Source: a bacterium
Lineage (GTDB): Bacteria > Patescibacteriota > Saccharimonadia > Saccharimonadales > Saccharimonadaceae
Assembly: GCA_004561445.1 (NCBI GenBank)
Contig: SFVX01000001.1
Location: 1 to 64,000 of the forward strand
Length of the DNA: 64,000 nucleotides
Direction of reading: 5' to 3'
Position numbers and translations under genes: made by a program. The notes beneath the pieces are model-generated. The model saw only the letters and a program-made list of their open reading frames with translations, did not search any database and was not told where the DNA came from. Below, in pieces: positions 59,421 to 64,000 of the stretch. Positions within the stretch are counted from its first letter, which is position 1; every line of letters starts with the position of its first letter.

Positions 59421-60653
59421 CTAAACTAGTTTATGTTCGAATTCGTCTAATGTCAAGAGTTTAGTTTCACCAGTCTTGCGATTCATGACTTCGACTTGAT
59501 TATTCGCAAGCGTTTTATCGCTAATAACGACACGATATGGCATACCCATGAGCTCGGCGTCGGCAAACTTTTCACCTGCGCGCGCGTCGCGATCGTCAAA
59601 GAAGACGAGCTCTGGTGCTTTATCGTGAAGCTCAGCGGCTTTTTTATTACCCTCCTCGCCAAGTCCAACGAGATAATACTTATATGGTGCGATTTCTTCT
59701 GGCCAGACGAGACCTTTGTCGTCTGAAAGCATCTCGGCGATTACGCCCATTACGCGGCTTGGACCGATGCCATAGCTACCCATAAAGACTTTTTGACGCT
59801 TGCCACTCTCATCGTTAAAGTTGAGGTCTAGCGCATCGGCATATTTATAGCCAAGCGTGAAGATATTACCGACTTCAGCGGCCTTGTGCTCAGTGAGGTT
59901 TTCGCGCTTAATGCCGAGATTCTCCAGGTTCTCATCGGTCAAGACTTCTTCGTTTAATGCAATGCCAGATTCTTTGTCGATATAGATAATATCTTCACCG
60001 GCTTCGCAAAGAGTTTGGAACTCGTCGCTAAACTTACAGAAAGAACCGCCACTTGCGAAAGTGCGATAAGTTTTGTCACCGATGCCAAGACGGTCAAAAA
60101 TGCGAGCATAAGATTTGGCGACTTCTTCGTAAAACTTCTCATGCTGCTTACGATCAATACAGAAGCTATAAAGGTCCTTCATGATAAATTCGCGCGTACG
60201 CATAATGCCAGATTTGGCACGAAGCTCGTTGCGAAACTTGTTCTGGAACTGATAGACATAAATCGGCAAGTCTTTATAGCTAGAAATATAGCTTTTCATG
60301 AGACGCGTAAATGGCTCTTCATGGGTTGGCGCAAGACCGACTTCGCCGCCAGCATTGAGTTTAGTTTTAAACCAAACATCCATCACCTCGTCACTCCAAC
60401 GATCGCTAGCTTCCCAGACGGCTTTGGACTGCAAAGTAGACATCGTAAGCTCTTGAGCGCCGAGTGCGTTCATCTCTTCGCGAATGACCTGGATGATATT
60501 TTGCAAAGTACGCATGCCGAGTGGCAAAAAGTCATAAACGCCCGCCATTTCTTTATAGATATAACCAGCACGCAAAAGCAACTCTGCACTACGGCTAGTT
60601 TCATCGGCTGGTGCGGTCTTAGATGTTTTAGTAAATAATTGACTAGTTTTCAT
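59421..60653 (-). CDS. proS: Prolyl-tRNA synthetase lacking the INS editing domain
   Basis: 410 residues from MKTSQLFTKTSKTAPADE (AAGGAG upstream). Motif 1 region LPLGMRTLQNIIQVIREEM, motif 2 FRNELRAKSGIMRTREFIMK, TFASGGSFCKFSDEFQTLCE, then only about 35 residues before AAEVGNIFTLGYKYADAL, motif 3 MGSYGIGPSRVMGVIAE, and an anticodon-binding domain. The roughly 180-residue INS editing insertion of bacterial ProRS is absent, so Ala/Cys mischarging must be handled in trans, probably by YbaK at 18126. A proline-rich leader ORF precedes it. Confidence 0.95.
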   Translation of the reverse strand: MKTSQLFTKTSKTAPADETSRSAELLLRAGYIYKEMAGVYDFLPLGMRTLQNIIQVIREEMNALGAQELTMSTLQSKAVWEASDRWSDEVMDVWFKTKLNAGGEVGLAPTHEEPFTRLMKSYISSYKDLPIYVYQFQNKFRNELRAKSGIMRTREFIMKDLYSFCIDRKQHEKFYEEVAKSYARIFDRLGIGDKTYRTFASGGSFCKFSDEFQTLCEAGEDIIYIDKESGIALNEEVLTDENLENLGIKRENLTEHKAAEVGNIFTLGYKYADALDLNFNDESGKRQKVFMGSYGIGPSRVMGVIAEMLSDDKGLVWPEEIAPYKYYLVGLGEEGNKKAAELHDKAPELVFFDDRDARAGEKFADAELMGMPYRVVISDKTLANNQVEVMNRKTGETKLLTLDEFEHKLV

Positions 60654-60740
60654 GTTTTTCTCCTTAAGAACTGCTCGCATTAACTGCGATTATTTTTACA
60701 AGTATGAGTCTCGGGAGCCCAATTGCTCGCCCAAAAGTTA
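60654..60740 (-). promoter_or_regulatory. Structured leader between leader peptide and proS
   Basis: Two small hairpins can form on minus: GAGC-AATTGG-GCTC and TCGCA-GTTAA-TGCGA, the latter ending about 14 nt before the proS Shine-Dalgarno. GCGAGCA occurs twice, allowing alternative pairing. No T-run follows, so translational control seems likelier than transcription termination. Confidence 0.4.
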
Positions 60741-60839
60741 TTAATACCCAACGGGAACAGGCATAAAGACAGCAAAATCAATAGCAACCGGAGGAAGCAA
60801 GAAAATCTGATAGCATTTTTTGCTGTTGTAATTAGTCAT
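60741..60839 (-). CDS. Proline-rich leader peptide upstream of proS
   Basis: 32 codons: MTNYNSKKCYQIF then LLPPVAIDFAVFMPVPVGY and TAA. Four of the last 19 codons are proline (CCT CCG ... CCT ... CCC), clustered before the stop, like leader peptides that sense charged tRNA. It stands between a promoter (TTGACA 60869-60874, 16-bp spacer, TAATAT 60847-60852) whose -10 is 7 nt before its ATG and the proS hairpins, 87 bp upstream of proS. Too short for most gene callers. Confidence 0.6.
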   Translation of the reverse strand: MTNYNSKKCYQIFLLPPVAIDFAVFMPVPVGY

Positions 60840-60846
60840 ACTATAT

Positions 60847-60874
60847 ATATTATCATAAATACTAGCTTTGTCAA
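60847..60874 (-). promoter_or_regulatory. proS leader promoter
   Basis: TTGACA (60869-60874), 16-bp spacer, TAATAT (60847-60852) on minus. The predicted transcript begins at or beside the leader-peptide ATG. Confidence 0.65.
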
Positions 60875-60884
60875 AATCTAGCCA

Positions 60885-63134
60885 TTAGGCGGGATTGCCC
60901 GGAAATTCATCCATAGAGCCGATTAGAATTTCGCGCGGTCTATTGCCACCTGGCGCCGGACCAACGACACCCATAGTCTCAAGATCGTCGATTACGCGCG
61001 CGGCTTTACCATAGCCAATACCAAGACGGCGTTGCAAGAGCGAAGTAGAAACCTTACCACTTTCGACGGCTATTTTTGCTGCGTTATAAATCAGGTCATC
61101 ACTGGAGCCCATATCGCCACCGCCACCATCTATGCCCGACATACCTTTAATTTGAACAGATTGTGAGATTACTTCATCATTATATTGAGGTCCACGCTCA
61201 GCGCGGAGAAAGTCGGTAACACGCCCGATTTCGGCATCAGAAACGAAGGCGCCCTGTACACGTAGTGGCTTACCCATCATTTCAGTAGTGAGATAAAGCA
61301 TATCGCCCTGACCGAGAAGTTTTTCAGCACCCATCTTATCAAGCATTACGCGCGAATCAACACCGTTATTTACAGCAAAGGCAATGCGGCCTGGAATATT
61401 AGCCTTGATGAGACCAGTAACAACTTTTACTTCTGGACGCTGCGTCGCGAGCACGAGATGCATACCAGCAGCGCGCCCTTTCTGAGCAATGCGAACAATT
61501 AAGACTTCTAGCTCTTTGCCGGCCATCATCATGAGGTCGGCCATCTCATCAACGACTATGACGATATACGGCATTTTACCGCCATCATGCTGCTGAACGT
61601 TGCCATCCTCGTCTTCAACTGGCGTAGTTTCGCCGGATTTTGCCATCAGTTTATTGTAATCGATGATATTTTTAACGCGCTTCTCTGCCATTAAGGCGTA
61701 GCGGCGCTCCATCTCGCCAACTGCCCATTTGAGAGCACTTAGCGACTTATCGACCTGCGTAATAACAGGAGTCAAAAGATGCGGAATATCATTATAGGCG
61801 GCCATTTCAACCTGCTTTGGATCGATTACGATAAAACGAAGGTCGGCTGGTGAGTTATGGTAAAGCATGGACATGATAAGAGTATTTGTCATGACAGACT
61901 TACCGGAACCAGTAGTACCTGCAATCAGAAGGTGAGGCATTTTGGCAAGATTGCCAATGATGACTTTACCTGAAATATCTTTACCGAGCGCAAAGGCGAG
62001 CGGTTTTTCGGCTGATTCATGACGCCATTCGGCGCTACGTAAAAGTTCGTGTAGACCGACTGAAGCTGCTTTGTCGTTTGGAATCTCAATACCGACCGAA
62101 CGTGTGCCAGGAATTGGCGCTTCGATACGAATCTTATCTTTGGCGAGGTTCAATGAAAGCTCGCGGTCATAAGTAGCGATTTTCGCAATTTTAACGCCTT
62201 GTGGCGGACGGAAAGTATATTGAGTGATGCGTGGACCAACATTAGCGTTTTCGACTTCGATGTCGATACCGAACTGCGCGAGGGTTTCGCGGATAATTGC
62301 TGCGTTTGCCTCAATATTGCCAGAATCGGCTGGAGATTTCTTGCGCTCAAGCAAATCAAATGGTGGCATTTTCCAATCTGGATCGGAAATTGCCACGAGT
62401 GCGGTTTCTGGCTCTTTAGCGACTGGCTTTTCGGCGACGGCGACTGGTTTCTTAGCTAGGATGCCACGATGTTCTTTTTTCTCTGGCTCATCAACGGTAG
62501 TATTGCGAATTTTTAGCTTTGGCAAAGGACGCGACTCTTCGTCTTCGATAGCGGCACCGCGCGTACGGCGAATGACGCGAGCGTTTTTCGCATCTTCTTT
62601 GGTCTCTTTTGTACTAAATGCGGCGCCAATCTTGCGAAATAACTCAGCTGGCGTGCTAGCAAACATAAACATTGCCGTAATTAACGCTAAAACTACGTAA
62701 ATAAGAATAGCTACCGGCAAATCAACAAGGTCAAGCACAAAATCATTTACGCCAGTCCCGAGAATGCCACCATGCGCAACGCCTTGAGCGTGTCCTGGTG
62801 CGCCAAAAATACAGCTAAACCAAAACAGCATCAAAATAGACGAAACTGTAACTGGTGGATCGATGCGATTATCTGGTGCGCGAAAGACAAGGACGGAAAG
62901 ATAAACTAACATAGCTGGCAAGAGATAATAAGTCCAACCAATCAAATTTAACATGAAGTCACGAACAGTAGACAGTAGCTTACCGCCAGAATCGCCAAAC
63001 CAAGAAACGACTAGTAAAACAGCAAACACAATCATTAGAAAAGCTACTACTTGGCGCCAAAAACCGCCTGGTAGCTCGTGCTTATTTACTACTTCTGGTG
63101 CTTTTTTCTTTCTACCTCGTCTCTTTTTAGCCAT
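60885..63134 (-). CDS. ftsK: DNA translocase FtsK/SpoIIIE
   Basis: 749 residues. Four N-terminal membrane helices (about 25-175), a charged linker, then the motor: Walker A LIAGTTGSGKSVMTNTLI (about 410), Walker B IVVVDEMADLMM, ATQRPEVKVVTGLIKANIPG, and a C-terminal gamma winged helix (LLQRRLGIGYGKAARVIDDL). It pumps chromosome DNA through the closing septum. TATAAT with TG extension ends 6 nt before the ATG, so probably leaderless. Confidence 0.96.
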   Translation of the reverse strand: MAKKRRGRKKKAPEVVNKHELPGGFWRQVVAFLMIVFAVLLVVSWFGDSGGKLLSTVRDFMLNLIGWTYYLLPAMLVYLSVLVFRAPDNRIDPPVTVSSILMLFWFSCIFGAPGHAQGVAHGGILGTGVNDFVLDLVDLPVAILIYVVLALITAMFMFASTPAELFRKIGAAFSTKETKEDAKNARVIRRTRGAAIEDEESRPLPKLKIRNTTVDEPEKKEHRGILAKKPVAVAEKPVAKEPETALVAISDPDWKMPPFDLLERKKSPADSGNIEANAAIIRETLAQFGIDIEVENANVGPRITQYTFRPPQGVKIAKIATYDRELSLNLAKDKIRIEAPIPGTRSVGIEIPNDKAASVGLHELLRSAEWRHESAEKPLAFALGKDISGKVIIGNLAKMPHLLIAGTTGSGKSVMTNTLIMSMLYHNSPADLRFIVIDPKQVEMAAYNDIPHLLTPVITQVDKSLSALKWAVGEMERRYALMAEKRVKNIIDYNKLMAKSGETTPVEDEDGNVQQHDGGKMPYIVIVVDEMADLMMMAGKELEVLIVRIAQKGRAAGMHLVLATQRPEVKVVTGLIKANIPGRIAFAVNNGVDSRVMLDKMGAEKLLGQGDMLYLTTEMMGKPLRVQGAFVSDAEIGRVTDFLRAERGPQYNDEVISQSVQIKGMSGIDGGGGDMGSSDDLIYNAAKIAVESGKVSTSLLQRRLGIGYGKAARVIDDLETMGVVGPAPGGNRPREILIGSMDEFPGNPA

Positions 63135-63164
63135 AAGTAAATTATACCATAATTTTTATAGAGA

Positions 63165-63202
63165 TAAAAAATTGAGTCAGCCCTTAAAGGCTGACTCAAT
63201 TC
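63165..63202 (-). terminator. Terminator of the 63209 gene
   Basis: AATTGAGTCAGCC / GGCTGACTCAATT stem, 13 bp perfect, T-run on minus. Confidence 0.9.
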
Positions 63203-63208
63203 TATTGT

Positions 63209-63940
63209 TTACTTAAAAAGATCTCTTAATTCTTCTACCGCGGAGCTATAGTCGTCATCGTAGTAGTTTGAATAACTCTTCTTACTATAAAAGCCAACAA
63301 GAGTCGAAATTAGAACGAGTACAAAGGCAATAACTGCAACTGCAATTGCGACATAGCTTGCGGCGCGAAGAACTTGCGTTTTACCATTAGCGATCTGAAT
63401 GGCTAAATACATTACGCCCGCCGAGATAAGCCCCAAGATAAAGATAGGCAAGAAGCTTGAGAGCCAGAGTTGACCTTGCGCGACGCCAGACTTTTCGCCA
63501 GCACCAAGTAGTGAGTAAATCGCGGTTGCAACTAACTCTACGGCAAAAATAGCAGTGATAACACCAAAAATTACTACAATTTTGCGCCATGCTGATTTCA
63601 TATCATCGATGCTAGTGACTTTGCGAAGAGTCATAAGACTAAGCACGCCGAAGATAAGCACGAAGACCGCGTCGACAAATAGAGCAGAGCCTCCATATAA
63701 ATTATTGCCTAGAAAAGTGCCGATAAATGGTACGCCGAAGCTCCATGGCATTTTTGCATTTTTAGTAAATCCGGCAATTGCAGCAAAAATTGCAGCGAGG
63801 CCGAGGAAAATCGCAAAAGCAATCGAGAAGGCGTTAATGTGCGCCATGACTTTGCTTGAATATTTTACTTTTGGCATCTTTGGCGCGGCGCCGACTACTG
63901 GGCGAGGAGCACTAGATGCAGATGATGACGTAGTTGTCAT
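63209..63940 (-). CDS. Polytopic membrane protein of unknown function
   Basis: 243 residues from MTTTSSSASSAPRPVV (GGAGA 7 nt upstream; the ATG 12 bp earlier forms part of that RBS). After a Ser/Pro-rich cytosolic tail, five hydrophobic helices: FSIAFAIFLGLAAIFAAIAG, a SALFVDAVFVLIFGVLSLMT helix, IVVIFGVITAIFAVELVATA, SSFLPIFILGLISAGVMYLA, YVAIAVAVIAFVLVLISTLV. A DUF5671-like layout is possible, not shown. TATAAT at 63966-63971 precedes it. Confidence 0.7.
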   Translation of the reverse strand: MTTTSSSASSAPRPVVGAAPKMPKVKYSSKVMAHINAFSIAFAIFLGLAAIFAAIAGFTKNAKMPWSFGVPFIGTFLGNNLYGGSALFVDAVFVLIFGVLSLMTLRKVTSIDDMKSAWRKIVVIFGVITAIFAVELVATAIYSLLGAGEKSGVAQGQLWLSSFLPIFILGLISAGVMYLAIQIANGKTQVLRAASYVAIAVAVIAFVLVLISTLVGFYSKKSYSNYYDDDYSSAVEELRDLFK

Positions 63941-63973
63941 GCTTTTCTCCATATTATTTTATATTTATTATAC

Positions 63974-63999
63974 TAAAAAATAGCCAGAAAGAACTGGCT
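63974..63999 (-). terminator. Terminator of a gene beyond the window
   Basis: TAGCCAG / CTGGCTA stem followed by TTTTTTAG on minus; belongs to a minus-strand gene starting outside the window. Confidence 0.7.
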
Positions 64000-64000
64000 A

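Noticed and set aside
60654..60874. T-box riboswitch upstream of proS
   Set aside because: I find no T-box consensus (TGGNACCGCG-like) and no terminator T-run; the proline-rich ORF explains the leader better.
1..63999. CRISPR arrays, rRNA and tRNA genes
   Set aside because: No regularly spaced repeats and no cloverleaf or rRNA-like sequence was recognised in any intergenic space; a covariance-model scan would be the proper test.

Overview
The window looks like chromosome from a Patescibacteria/CPR bacterium, most likely Candidatus Saccharibacteria (TM7). I infer this from very compact gene packing, divergent essential proteins (a beta' subunit without its zinc-site cysteines, ProRS without an editing domain, short HrcA and RecG), VirB6/TrbL-like membrane proteins, and Pro/Gln-rich single-pass surface proteins. 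No anabolic pathway is visible apart from glycogen branching. TGA is a normal stop here (grpE, uppP), which argues against the TGA=Gly CPR lineages. No rRNA, tRNA, CRISPR, transposase or integrase was found.

Region 1-4400 is an accessory island. It opens with the 3' end of a Tet(W)-type tetracycline-resistance gene. It then carries a CdiA-type nuclease toxin, decayed uppP and thioredoxin-like fragments, a membrane-anchored unknown, a CIRCE-controlled Hsp20, a 22-codon ORF and a Fic toxin/antitoxin pair. Two families of terminator-bearing direct repeats (81 bp and about 58 bp) flank the toxin modules. Region 4400-10150 encodes a TPR membrane protein coupled to a 1252-residue secreted protein, followed by a lipoprotein. 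Region 10190-17620 is a three-gene minus-strand operon around a VirB6/TrbL-like protein. Region 17640-21350 is mixed: YbaK, a protein with four Myb/SANT-like repeats, a lipoprotein and an unknown.

From 21400 on the window is mostly housekeeping. It holds hrcA-grpE-trmD-recG-(PLC-like)-rsmD, two single-pass/NMP-kinase genes on a shared bidirectional promoter, lepA, uppP, rpoB-rpoC, a 733-residue membrane protein, rpsP and a KH protein. These are followed by glgB, rnc, rpmF-nusB-NUDIX, sortase B, leuS, a class A PBP, PIN-TRAM, ldh, dprA (broken by an in-frame TGA), lysS, an ABC exporter, greA, proS with a proline-rich leader peptide, ftsK and a membrane protein.

Two regulatory modes are visible. 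Some genes have a conventional 5' UTR with Shine-Dalgarno (rpoB, rpsP, greA, proS, hsp20, lipoproteins). About 17 others have a TATAAT-like -10, often TGCTATAAT, ending only 6-9 nt before the start codon, which predicts leaderless mRNAs. HrcA, encoded here, probably represses itself and hsp20 through CIRCE elements. Most genes or operons end in strong intrinsic terminators.
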